Source: Fuerstiella sp. (lineage in GTDB: Bacteria > Planctomycetota > Planctomycetia > Planctomycetales > Planctomycetaceae). Taken from it: 64,000 nt of DNA. The notes under the pieces were generated by a model that made no database searches, was not told the DNA's origin, and was given only the letters and a program-made list of their open reading frames with translations. The stretch spans positions 124,001-188,000 of the forward strand of contig JAQWOH010000038.1 of NCBI GenBank assembly GCA_029245955.1. The letters are read 5' to 3'. The translations under genes and the position numbers were made by a program. Below are positions 17,179 through 26,203 of this stretch, piece by piece. Each line of letters opens with the position of its first letter. Positions within the stretch are counted from its first letter, which is position 1.

Positions 17179-19668
17179 CTAGTACACGAACAGGAACTGT
17201 TTGTTATTCAGCAAAGCCCACTGCAGGTCTTCGAAAAACTCTTTTCGCGACGGAGCTTCCTTCCGAAATGTCATTGCGGTGGCAAGTTCTGCGTCACTTG
17301 GCGAACGACAAAGAGTGACCTTATATACTTCGGTGATCAGATCCCTGTCACTTCTGTCTGTGGCCAGCAGTTCCGTGATACGTCCGTTCTTGTCTGAAAG
17401 CTTACCTGCGACGATGTCGCCATTAATCGTATGCAGAGCCTGTCCCAGATTTTCGTCGGGTGCCCGCTCGCATTCACAGACGCTGGCGCGTTTGGGTTTC
17501 CCGAAAGTTGTCAGGAAATAGTTGGGGTATTCACCATCCGGGATTTCAATCGCTCGCGTTCCTGCCGGCAGGCCCTTGAACTTGGTTGAGGTCCCCGTCA
17601 CATAGTCAACGGCGTCCAGCAACGGTTCGGCAGCCAGACGTTTGACCTTGAAGTGGGAATAAAATTTCCTGTCAGCGACGTTGTCTGCCGTGGGCGCCGA
17701 TGAAAGCTGGTACAGCCGTGAATTCATGATGATACGAATCAGCTGTTTCAGGTCGAAGTTGTGGCTGATCAGGTGATCAGCCAGTGCCTGCAGCATGGCG
17801 GGATTCGTGGGAGGATTGGTGGCCCGGATGTCGTCCACGGGCTCCACGAGGCCTCGGCCGAGCAGATACGCGACGTATCGGTTGGCCACGGCTCTGGCGA
17901 ACTCGTGGTTGTCTGTTGACGTCAGCCATTCGGCCAGCGGGATCCGGCGGTCCAGTTCATGATCGGATTCCTCACCGTCCAGTGGTCGTGGAATCATGGT
18001 TTGACCGGTTCGCGGGTGCCTGACGCTGCCGGTGGACTTCACCATGACTACGGTCTCACGGCCGAACAGTCCGAACTCCTGACTGTTCTTGTTTCCGACT
18101 CGCGAAAAGAATGCAGCGAACGAGTAGTAATCTGCCTGACTGTATTTTTCGAAAGGATGGTGATGACACTTCGCACACTGCAGACGCACTCCGAGAAACA
18201 GCTGAGCCGTAGCTTCCGCCAGGTCGGAAGAGTTAGCATTGATCTTGAAATAGCTGGATGGTCCGCTGGAATAGATTGAGCCTTTGGCGGTGATCAATTC
18301 ACGGACAAACTGATCAAACGGCTTGTTGGTGCGGAACGATTCCTTGATCCAGTTGTGCATAGCCCACATGCGCTGCTGGTCCGCTGCCTGCCCCTTGCTG
18401 GTGTTGCGCAGCAGGTCAGACCATTTCAGAGTCCAGATCGCAGCAAACTGATCGTTGTGCCGATCCAGCCTCGGGTCGCCCGTCAACCCCAGCAGCTCAT
18501 CGATCAGCCTTTCACGTTTGTCTGATTCGGTGCTGCTGATAAATGAGTCACATGCGGCTGTGGATGGCAGCGTGCCAATGGCATCAAGATAGGCACGCCG
18601 TATAAATGTTGCGTCGTCACACAGTGGCGACGGCGCGATTCCCAGTTCCTGAAACTTCTGTAATGCTGACTCGTCAACGAAGTTGTTACTTTTCCAGTCA
18701 ATGATGTTCGGTGTCGCGCTGTATGGTGAAATAAACATCGCGATGTCTGTGTGACCTTCAAACCGAACCATGACGGGTGCCTGTCCCCGACCCTCAACCG
18801 TGACTTGTCCGGTCTTGGTGACAGAAAGCACTGCATCGTCTGTCGAATCAAACCTGGCCCACCTGGTGACATCACGGGCTGTGCCGTCGCTGTATTCGGC
18901 GACGACTCGCAGTTGCTGCGTGTCGGCGAGTTCCGCAATTCGTTCGCGTGGAAACGTAAACAGCTTAGTTACAGTCGGGGCATCGCTGTCCGGGCCGGGA
19001 GCACCTGAGTTTATCCATGCGACGAATATTCGGTATGCAGTGGAATCGGTAAGTAAGCGTTGCCCGCCACCGTGAGGAACCTGCATCGTCGGCTTCTTCA
19101 ACAGCAGACTTTCCTCAGGCTGAACAAGATTGACCCGCCGTTGATGACGGTCTCTGACCATCGAGTTGTGATCAAGCTTCGGGTCGAAACCCACAACGGA
19201 AAGTATGAAGTCACCTTTACCGAACTGACTAGCGTGACATGCGCCCGCGTTGCATCCGAGTCGGCCCATGGCGGGACGAATGTGACTGTCAAAACCAATG
19301 GCGGGATCTGACTCAATTCCGCTGACAACAATCGCCACTGACTGCGACACTCCGTTCACGGTCACCTTCACATTTGTGGAACCGTCGCTAATTGCCAGTA
19401 GTTGTCCTGTCTCGGAAACTGACACAATACTTTCATTGGCCGGCTCGTACGTCGCTTTGTGAGTCAGATCGGCCGACCACTTTTCGATTCGGCCGTCCGG
19501 TGTTGTTTGCCGAACCAGTAGCTGTACTTCCGCAAAGTTTCCGTTCAACTCAATGTGTGCCGGCGTGATCAAAAAATTCTGCGGTTGTGCGGCGGAAATC
19601 TGTGTGCCGTCCAGAGCGGCAACACAGAATATTAATAACGGCAAACGCTGAGGCATTCGAAAAGACAC
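17179..19668 (-). CDS. Exported Big2-like + DUF1549 + DUF1553 (PSD1) surface protein
   Basis: The start is chosen as the GTG at 19668, because GGAGG lies 7 nt before it; an ATG four codons later lacks a site at proper spacing. This gives 829 residues with a Sec signal (RLPLLIFCVAALDGTQISAA). A bacterial Ig-like domain covers about residues 30-130 (VSVSETGQLLAISDGSTNVK). A CNAGACH motif near 160 has Cys-x4-Cys-His spacing, and CAKCHHHPFEKYSQ lies in the DUF1549 domain (about 330-530). DUF1553 (PSD1) fills the C-terminal third. These domains occur mainly in planctomycetes and relatives, with no proven chemistry; heme binding is inferred from CxxCH only. Divergent from the DUF1501 gene at 20195. 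Confidence 0.88.
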   Translation of the reverse strand: MSFRMPQRLPLLIFCVAALDGTQISAAQPQNFLITPAHIELNGNFAEVQLLVRQTTPDGRIEKWSADLTHKATYEPANESIVSVSETGQLLAISDGSTNVKVTVNGVSQSVAIVVSGIESDPAIGFDSHIRPAMGRLGCNAGACHASQFGKGDFILSVVGFDPKLDHNSMVRDRHQRRVNLVQPEESLLLKKPTMQVPHGGGQRLLTDSTAYRIFVAWINSGAPGPDSDAPTVTKLFTFPRERIAELADTQQLRVVAEYSDGTARDVTRWARFDSTDDAVLSVTKTGQVTVEGRGQAPVMVRFEGHTDIAMFISPYSATPNIIDWKSNNFVDESALQKFQELGIAPSPLCDDATFIRRAYLDAIGTLPSTAACDSFISSTESDKRERLIDELLGLTGDPRLDRHNDQFAAIWTLKWSDLLRNTSKGQAADQQRMWAMHNWIKESFRTNKPFDQFVRELITAKGSIYSSGPSSYFKINANSSDLAEATAQLFLGVRLQCAKCHHHPFEKYSQADYYSFAAFFSRVGNKNSQEFGLFGRETVVMVKSTGSVRHPRTGQTMIPRPLDGEESDHELDRRIPLAEWLTSTDNHEFARAVANRYVAYLLGRGLVEPVDDIRATNPPTNPAMLQALADHLISHNFDLKQLIRIIMNSRLYQLSSAPTADNVADRKFYSHFKVKRLAAEPLLDAVDYVTGTSTKFKGLPAGTRAIEIPDGEYPNYFLTTFGKPKRASVCECERAPDENLGQALHTINGDIVAGKLSDKNGRITELLATDRSDRDLITEVYKVTLCRSPSDAELATAMTFRKEAPSRKEFFEDLQWALLNNKQFLFVY

Positions 19669-20194
19669 GACCGGTCCTCCGATTTCTCTGTGGGGTGGCG
19701 ATGTGAGGCGGGAGATCTGCACAGTGACTGTTCAGATCCTTCAGTGGTGAGATTGAAACACAATGGCTTCTCAATGAATTATGGAGAATCATATGACGAA
19801 TGGCCAACGCTATTCAAAAACTTAAGGCTCATGACGCAGTTCCGGGCCGCTGCCTCACGTAAATTCCCGCGAATGAGGGCGGAGATGTTTGGCCTCACAG
19901 CGACAGGCCGGAGTCACAGGAATGGAAAATAAGGGGAGTCCGGCCCCGCGGGATTTCCACGGTATACGCTGCGTAAATCAACTGTTCGCACCCGTCTTGG
20001 CGCAGATGGTGATGAAAACGGGGTGTTGCAGGAGCACCGTTGCTTCTGATTCTGCCGATAGGATATACTGCACGGGCCCGCCAGTGGCCACTACTCCCAC
20101 CAGTTGAAGCAGTCGGGGCAGCCAGTCGATTCCGTTACGGGGAGGTCTGGGTTTCCCACCTGCATCATCCACATCTCACTTAGTGGAGCCAAAA
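19669..20194. other. Intergenic region between divergent PSD1 and DUF1501 genes
   Basis: This 526-bp gap should carry two divergent promoters. The only certain signals are the ribosome-binding sites at its ends: GGAGG before the GTG at 19668 (minus) and GTGGAG before the ATG at 20195 (plus). Reading frames inside it look like chance frames. No strong palindrome or terminator was seen. Confidence 0.45.
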
Positions 20195-21520
20195 ATGTTT
20201 AACCTGCTTCCTCAATCGTTTCGTGACTGCGAAGGTGTTTCGCGACGCGGCCTGCTTCAGATTGGCGGATTGGCCGGACTCGGAATCGGACTGCCACAGC
20301 TGATCGCGTCTGAACGCGCGTCACTGACAGCAGGTGATGCAGCCAGAGATGTAAACTGCATTCTGGTGTGGACGCAGGGTGGCACAAGCCATCACGATAC
20401 CTTCGACCCCAAACCGAATGCACCGACCAGCGTGAAGGGAGAGTTCGGGGTTATTGATACGGCTGTTCCGGGAGTTCAGTTTACGGACATACTGCCGAAC
20501 ATGGCTAAAGAACTGAACCGTTTTGCGGTTCTGCGCAGCTGGAATCCTATGAATGGCAGTCATGGCACGGCAGACCAGTTTGTGATGTCGGGACGAAAGT
20601 TCAATGCATCGTTGCACTATCCAACGTTCGGTTCGGTTGTCAGCTGGCATAAAGGATTTAAAAACGCTCTGCCTCCGTTCGTGCAGTTAAGCAGTTCAGT
20701 GGATCGGCGGTTCGGCGGCGGACTGGCCGGCATTCTCGGGCTCGAACACAACCCGTTTGAAATTCTGGCCGACCCGAATGGCAAGAATTTTAACGTTCGA
20801 GACATCAGCTTTCCGACCGGTGTGACCTCGGAACGTGTTGATCGACGACAACGAATGCTGGCGTCGATGGACAGTCTGCAGCGACGGGCCGACGTGCAGG
20901 CCGGAGCGTTCGACGCACTGGACGAACATTTCAAAGCCGCCTTCGATATGATCACAGCGCCGGAAACAAAAACGGCTTTCAAGATCGAAGATGAAGCTGA
21001 CAGTCTGCGAGACAAGTATGGTCGACACAAATTCGGCCAGAATTGTCTGCTGGCTCGACGTATGATTGAGAGCGGCGTTCGATTTGTTACCGTCACAGAT
21101 GGCGGCTGGGATACACATCAGAACAACTTTAAGTCTCTTAAAAGCAGTCGTATCCCCCCTGTGGACCAGGGGCTTCCTGCGTTACTTGAAGATCTGGAAG
21201 ATCGAGGTCTGCTGGATTCGACTCTGGTTGTGTGGCTGACTGACTTCGGACGCACACCGAACATTAATTCTGCCAGCGGTCGGGATCACTGGGCCAGTGC
21301 AGGTTTTGCAGTCATGGCTGGAGCCGGAATACCAGGTGGGTCGGTGCTGGGAGCGACTGACGAAGAAGGTGGTCGCCCCATTCGCGACGAATATCTTTCA
21401 GCGGACATCGCTGCCACGATCTACCGAAAGCTCGGTATGCGCACCGACCTGACTGCACAGGCGCCTGATGGTCGGCCTGTGAGACTCATTGAAGGTCATC
21501 CAATCAGGGAATGGGTGTAG
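20195..21520 (+). CDS. DUF1501 family protein with Tat signal
   Basis: 441 residues from the ATG at 20195, which follows GGAG with a 7-nt spacer; a GTG four codons upstream overlaps that site and is less likely. A Tat-type signal (SRRGLLQIGGLAGLGIGLP) leads into the DUF1501 domain, a member of the alkaline-phosphatase-like fold. Visible family stretches are LVWTQGGTSHHDTFDPKP, FGQNCLLARRMIESGVRFV, TDGGWDTHQNNF, VVWLTDFGRTPNIN and GRDHWASAGFAVMAGAGIPGG. The Asp/His pattern resembles metal-binding residues of sulfatase-like hydrolases, but no activity is proven for DUF1501. Its usual partner is a PSD1 protein; here that partner is divergently transcribed. Confidence 0.9.
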   Translation: MFNLLPQSFRDCEGVSRRGLLQIGGLAGLGIGLPQLIASERASLTAGDAARDVNCILVWTQGGTSHHDTFDPKPNAPTSVKGEFGVIDTAVPGVQFTDILPNMAKELNRFAVLRSWNPMNGSHGTADQFVMSGRKFNASLHYPTFGSVVSWHKGFKNALPPFVQLSSSVDRRFGGGLAGILGLEHNPFEILADPNGKNFNVRDISFPTGVTSERVDRRQRMLASMDSLQRRADVQAGAFDALDEHFKAAFDMITAPETKTAFKIEDEADSLRDKYGRHKFGQNCLLARRMIESGVRFVTVTDGGWDTHQNNFKSLKSSRIPPVDQGLPALLEDLEDRGLLDSTLVVWLTDFGRTPNINSASGRDHWASAGFAVMAGAGIPGGSVLGATDEEGGRPIRDEYLSADIAATIYRKLGMRTDLTAQAPDGRPVRLIEGHPIREWV

Positions 21521-21710
21521 CTCCGACGTTGACGTTGCTGACGCTCTGTCTCAGACTGCAGCAGGTCTCGGTTCCTGACTTAAGTCTGATTCGCTGATTC
21601 GCAGATGCGCGAGGCTTCCGCTTCGTCGGTGGAGGGCGGGCGGCGCAATGTTTATCGTGAAACCGAGTCTCTGCAGCGTCTAAACTGTCACCCCGTCACG
21701 GAGCAGCAAC

Positions 21711-22811
21711 ATGATCAGACGACGTTCGATTCTTCAGGCCGGTATTGGATTCGCCATCGGCGGCCCGGTATCAGCGTCGCTGGATAAAGGTCGATGGGAT
21801 TCAGCAGCGGGAGTGTTGAAGAATGCGGCAGAGTCAGGACAGCTGCATGCCGCCGCAATTCATGTGCAACAGGGTGACCGGATTTTTGCACAGTCGTTTG
21901 GAGCTGCCCAAAATACCGACGCGATATTTCTGCTGGCATCCATCTCAAAGCCCATTACCATTTCCGCGGTTATGACGCTGTATGATCGCGGCGAATTCCA
22001 TCTTGATGACGCCGTACAGAAGTTTCTTCCCGAATTCACTGGTGATGGACGCGAAGATATCACCATGCGCCAGTTGTTTACTCATAATTCCGGCCTGCCG
22101 GATCAGCTGCCGCAGAACGCAGAACTGCGAGCCAGCCACGCCAGACTCTCTGCGTTCGTCAACGGAGCCATACGGACACCTCTGCTGTTCAAGCCGGGGA
22201 CGAAATACAGCTATTCCAGCATGGGTATCCTGCTGGCCAGTGAGGTGTCTCGTCGCATCACGGGCAAGTCCATTGCTGCATTTGTCGATGAGGTGGTCTG
22301 TCAGCGGCTGCAGATGAAGCATTCGGCTCTTGGAGTTGGTCGTTTGAATCCACGGTCTGTGATGCAGTGCCAGGTGGCGAACGCGGCTCCTGAATCCGGA
22401 TCGGGAGCTCCGGATACGAAGAGCTGGGACTGGAACAGTGACTACTGGCGCAAACTGGGAGTGCCGTGGGGGGGGGCTCATGGTTCGGTTGGTGATGTGT
22501 CTCGTTTTCTGTCAGCCTTCCTGCATCCGGATGGCACGATGCTGAAACGCAGGACCGCACGGATGATGGTCCGGAATCACAACCCGCCAGGCATGCGTTC
22601 TCGCGGTCTGGGCTTTGACGTCGGAAGAAATCTCGGCGGACCCGGAAATCGCGCAGACGTATTTGGTCACACCGGCTCGACGGGGACAATATGCTGGGCC
22701 GATCCGACATCGGATACCATCTGCGTCATCCTGACCACATTACCCAGCGGAGCGGCGAATCCCCATCCGCGGAATATTGCGGCTCGGCACGTGGCCGAGG
22801 CCGTTGGTTAG
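21711..22811 (+). CDS. Serine hydrolase, beta-lactamase (class C-like) family, exported
   Basis: A 366-residue protein of the beta-lactamase/penicillin-binding-protein-like family. The nucleophile motif SISK (S-x-x-K) is near residue 75 and the Tyr motif YSS (KYSYSSMGILLA) near 165; a C-terminal HTG motif in FGHTGSTGT completes the triad of signatures. It begins with a twin-arginine-like leader (MIRRRSILQAGIGFAIGGP), so it is probably exported. The start follows GGAG with a 7-nt spacer. Most such proteins are esterases or D-amino-peptide hydrolases rather than antibiotic-resistance enzymes, so a resistance role is not implied. The LarA-like gene begins 166 bp downstream on the same strand. 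Confidence 0.88.
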   Translation: MIRRRSILQAGIGFAIGGPVSASLDKGRWDSAAGVLKNAAESGQLHAAAIHVQQGDRIFAQSFGAAQNTDAIFLLASISKPITISAVMTLYDRGEFHLDDAVQKFLPEFTGDGREDITMRQLFTHNSGLPDQLPQNAELRASHARLSAFVNGAIRTPLLFKPGTKYSYSSMGILLASEVSRRITGKSIAAFVDEVVCQRLQMKHSALGVGRLNPRSVMQCQVANAAPESGSGAPDTKSWDWNSDYWRKLGVPWGGAHGSVGDVSRFLSAFLHPDGTMLKRRTARMMVRNHNPPGMRSRGLGFDVGRNLGGPGNRADVFGHTGSTGTICWADPTSDTICVILTTLPSGAANPHPRNIAARHVAEAVG

Positions 22812-22976
22812 CCGATATTGCCGGCGCCATCCGGGATCAGGCCGATTCCGGCCGGCCACATTAACGTGCCCGGCCGGTGGGAACCGGCTCTGTGGAAGTG
22901 TACAAAGGTAGAATGCCGTGCAGTATCGTCTGCGTTTTCAGAACTGTGGCCACACGAAAGGAGTGCCCCGTCACGT

Positions 22977-24281
22977 ATGCGGATAGACCTTCGATACGGA
23001 AAAGGCACAACGACACTTGAGTTACCGGACGACGTTCCCGTGACAGTCGTTCGAAAACCGGACATGCCACTTGTTGACGATCCCGCCGTGGCGGTGGCCA
23101 ACGCGATTGCTCAGCCAGTGGGTGCGTCTTGTCTGAAACAACTGGCACGCGGCGCAGGCAGCGCCTGCATCGCGGTCTGCGACATCACTCGCCCCGTTCC
23201 CAACCACCTTTTTCTCAGACCACTCATTGAAGCCCTCATGGCGGGCGGCATAGCACAGGACCGCATCACAGTGTTGGTCGCGACAGGGTTACACCGTTCC
23301 AACGAGGGGGCAGAACTGGAAGAACTGATCGGGGATCCATGGGTCCTGGAACACGTCGTCGTGGCCAATCACTTTGCTCGCAACGATGCGGACCACGTGC
23401 ATCTTGGCAGCACTTCCGCGCGAGGCACGGTTGTTCGACTGGATCGCCGTTTTGTGGAAGCCGATCTTCGCATAGCCACAGGCCTGGTGGAACCGCATTT
23501 TATGGCCGGATACTCCGGTGGCCGCAAAGTTATTGCCCCCGGTCTGGCCCATGCGGAAACCATCACGACATTTCACAGTGCTCGGTTCATGGCCGACCCT
23601 GCCGCCATCAGCTGCAACTTTGTGGACAATCCACTGCACGAAGAACAGCTTGAAATTGTGCGGATGCTGGGGGGAGCCCTGGCCATCAATACCGTTATCG
23701 ATGAAGACCGCAGGTTATCCTTCATCAACTTCGGCGAAATCCTGCAGAGTCATCAGCAGGCAGTGGACTTCGTCAATGACTACTGCAAAGTCTTCGTTCC
23801 CAGACGATTTCGCACCGTCGTGACCAGCGCAGCCGGTTATCCGCTGGACAAGACCTACTATCAAACGGTCAAAGGGATGGTGTGTGCCATGGACATTCTG
23901 GAACCGGGCGGAGATCTGATCATTGTGTCTGAGTGTTCAGAAGGCATGGGATCGGCTGAATTCGTGGCGGCCCAGCAACGGCTTGTTGATCTGGGGGTGG
24001 AATCTTTTCTGAGAAGCATCCTGCAGAAATCGCATGCCGACATCGACGAATGGCAGACACAGATGCAGACTAAACCGATGCAAGTCGGCCGGATTCACCT
24101 GGTGACGAACGGTCTGCTCGCACAGGACCATGCTCTGACGGGCGTCAATGTCACGTCCTCGCTGCAGGCGGCGGTGCACGACAGCCTGAGCAGAAGCCCT
24201 CATCAGTCAATCGCCGTGATCCCGGAAGGACCCTACGTTGTGCCTTTTTTTCGAATCATAGAATCAAGTTCAGCAGAGTGA
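22977..24281 (+). CDS. LarA-like nickel-pincer racemase/epimerase
   Basis: 434 residues from the ATG at 22977, with AAAGGAG 13 nt upstream; an in-frame upstream extension looks non-coding. The residues that in Lactobacillus LarA hold the nickel-pincer nucleotide and catalyse proton transfer are all recognisable at nearly the same positions: His in VATGLHRSNEG (about 107), His and Lys in PHFMAGYSGGRKVIAPG (about 173 and 183) and His in TTFHSA (about 199). LarA enzymes racemise or epimerise 2-hydroxy acids in the cytoplasm. The LarB/C/E cofactor-synthesis genes are not in the window. The substrate is unknown; many LarA homologs act on acids other than lactate. Confidence 0.85.
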   Translation: MRIDLRYGKGTTTLELPDDVPVTVVRKPDMPLVDDPAVAVANAIAQPVGASCLKQLARGAGSACIAVCDITRPVPNHLFLRPLIEALMAGGIAQDRITVLVATGLHRSNEGAELEELIGDPWVLEHVVVANHFARNDADHVHLGSTSARGTVVRLDRRFVEADLRIATGLVEPHFMAGYSGGRKVIAPGLAHAETITTFHSARFMADPAAISCNFVDNPLHEEQLEIVRMLGGALAINTVIDEDRRLSFINFGEILQSHQQAVDFVNDYCKVFVPRRFRTVVTSAAGYPLDKTYYQTVKGMVCAMDILEPGGDLIIVSECSEGMGSAEFVAAQQRLVDLGVESFLRSILQKSHADIDEWQTQMQTKPMQVGRIHLVTNGLLAQDHALTGVNVTSSLQAAVHDSLSRSPHQSIAVIPEGPYVVPFFRIIESSSAE

Positions 24282-24306
24282 CAGGTGCACGCAAAATGTA
24301 TGCTCT

Positions 24307-26193
24307 TCACCACAAGGGCAGGCGGTTGGGCCTGGACCAGCGGATGCGGGCGAGCAGGACGTCGCCTTTGTAACCGGCGCGAGGCATCCATTCGCCGACG
24401 GTGACCCACGATTCGTCTTGGCTGACGTTGGTTACGTTGAAGTTGCCCATCAGAGCCACATTGTCGGCGTCGTTGACGCCATCTCCCGCCAGAGGCAGTA
24501 CGATCCGTTCGGTGGACCTGACCAGACAGCGTTTCTGTGGATCTACCTGAGCGACCCACAGCGGCGATCGCCAGCGAAGCACATTTTCGTTGGACGCATC
24601 CTGGCGCGTGTAGACAAGAAACAGTCCATCGCTGTGAGTCAACCAGTGTTGCTGAGTGGTCGACATGTTCAGGGGTGTGCCGTCTTCCCAGGCCCACGCC
24701 CTCTTGTCTTCCCACGCCAGTCCGTCGTCGCTGACACTGACATATCCGCGGTCATCTTCCGCTCGCATGGTCATCCAGAACACATCGTCAAACTGTGCTA
24801 CGCTCGGCTCAAGCAGGCCGCGCCCCTTCCGATTGTGCAGCGCTGTTCCCACGTGTTTGATTCTTAACTGCTGACCGTCGAAGATCGCATGCACTCCGGC
24901 CACCATTCGATTTGTGGCCTCCGGGCCGAATGTAAATGACATCTGCACGTCGCCGTTCGGAAGAATGACTCGCTGACCGCAGTTGTTCGTGTAAATGTGT
25001 CCGCCGCGTGGATCATCCCATTCCAGAATCCTTCTTGGCGACCATGTGCCGTCTTGTGACCGAGTAACATAGACCGGGTAACGAGCCAGTTGTTCTTTCC
25101 GCGCGAAGTACTTGCCCTTGTAAAATACCACGTGTCCCAGAGAAATTACGGTGTTCGTTTGCGGATGATACTGCGGAGTCACGTCGCAGACGGCAGCTTT
25201 CAGGTCGTCATTCCGACCGGGAACGGGGTCCCGTCCAAGAGCCGCGATGGGTTTCGGATCGCTCCAGGTTCGACCGAGATCTTCCGACTTCGACCAGTGT
25301 ACGGGTCCGAAGTAGTCGGAACCGCCAATTTCCTGCAGATTCATTAACGCGATCGGTCGGCCGTTGTTCCCCGGCATCATGCAGACTCGAGGGTGGAACC
25401 ATGTCCGGCTCTTTCCGTTGCGATTGCTCCATAGTGTTTCTTTGGAGACAGACGCAATCAGCGGTTCGCTGGTACCTGAACGCCGCAGTTCGGTCAGAAT
25501 GGCGTCAGCCACCTTGCGATGGCCCAGTGTGTTCGGGTGCATGCCGTCCAACAGCAGGCCGCTGATTTTCTGGCCTTCGCCTTTTCCGTATTCCTGAAAC
25601 AGATTGTAGACATCAATCAGCGGGACGTTTTCTTCAGTCGCGACCGCTCGTGTCCGCTCTGCATATTCCTTCAACAGCACGTTGAATCCGTCCTTGTCGT
25701 CGGGGACGTACGGCGGTGTGCCATACATTTCACGCAGTTTGTCTGTCCAGGCCAGGGCATTGGGAGTCATCAGGATGACCTGCGACTGGCGTTTCTTCAG
25801 TGTCTGCACGAAGTACCGCAGATTTGCTGTGTATCTTTCCACGGAAACTCGCGGTTCGGTGGCGGGAGGATCCTTCCATACGTCGATGGCGGAATCGTTG
25901 ATGCCGAACTGAATGATCACAACGTCCGGATTGTGGGCCAGTACATCCCGCTCAAAACGGGCAACGGCACGCTGTGTGCTGTTGCCACCAACACCGGAGT
26001 TGATAGCACGTACCGACTGGCCGTGTGGCGAAAATTCTTCCTGAAGAATCTGTGAGTAGACCTTCAGAGGTCCGCGCGGGGCCGTGGTAGAGTCGCCGAA
26101 CGTAACGATCGTAATCGTATTTTCCGCGGCCGACACCGCGCCGGACAGGATCAGCAACAGGGCAAGCTGTTTCGCTGTGTGTAATCTTCGCAT
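24307..26193 (-). CDS. Exported SGNH hydrolase fused to BNR/sialidase-like propeller
   Basis: The start is the ATG at 26193, giving 628 residues with a Sec signal (LALLLILSGAVSAAENT); the longer frame upstream overlaps the neighbouring gene and has no signal. Residues about 25-245 form an SGNH/GDSL hydrolase with block I GDSTT, block III in IIQFGINDSA and the catalytic Asp/His block in LLDGMHPNTLG. Residues about 250-628 form a six-bladed-propeller-like region with Asp-box signs (SKSEDLGRTWSDP). SGNH enzymes in such loci are often carbohydrate O-acetyl esterases, and BNR domains belong to sialidases or carbohydrate binders. Fusing both suggests removal of acetyl groups and terminal sugars by one protein. 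Lies 10 bp after the preceding sialidase-like gene, in one operon. Confidence 0.82.
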   Translation of the reverse strand: MRRLHTAKQLALLLILSGAVSAAENTITIVTFGDSTTAPRGPLKVYSQILQEEFSPHGQSVRAINSGVGGNSTQRAVARFERDVLAHNPDVVIIQFGINDSAIDVWKDPPATEPRVSVERYTANLRYFVQTLKKRQSQVILMTPNALAWTDKLREMYGTPPYVPDDKDGFNVLLKEYAERTRAVATEENVPLIDVYNLFQEYGKGEGQKISGLLLDGMHPNTLGHRKVADAILTELRRSGTSEPLIASVSKETLWSNRNGKSRTWFHPRVCMMPGNNGRPIALMNLQEIGGSDYFGPVHWSKSEDLGRTWSDPKPIAALGRDPVPGRNDDLKAAVCDVTPQYHPQTNTVISLGHVVFYKGKYFARKEQLARYPVYVTRSQDGTWSPRRILEWDDPRGGHIYTNNCGQRVILPNGDVQMSFTFGPEATNRMVAGVHAIFDGQQLRIKHVGTALHNRKGRGLLEPSVAQFDDVFWMTMRAEDDRGYVSVSDDGLAWEDKRAWAWEDGTPLNMSTTQQHWLTHSDGLFLVYTRQDASNENVLRWRSPLWVAQVDPQKRCLVRSTERIVLPLAGDGVNDADNVALMGNFNVTNVSQDESWVTVGEWMPRAGYKGDVLLARIRWSRPNRLPLW

Positions 26194-26203
26194 GTGCAGC
26201 GTG

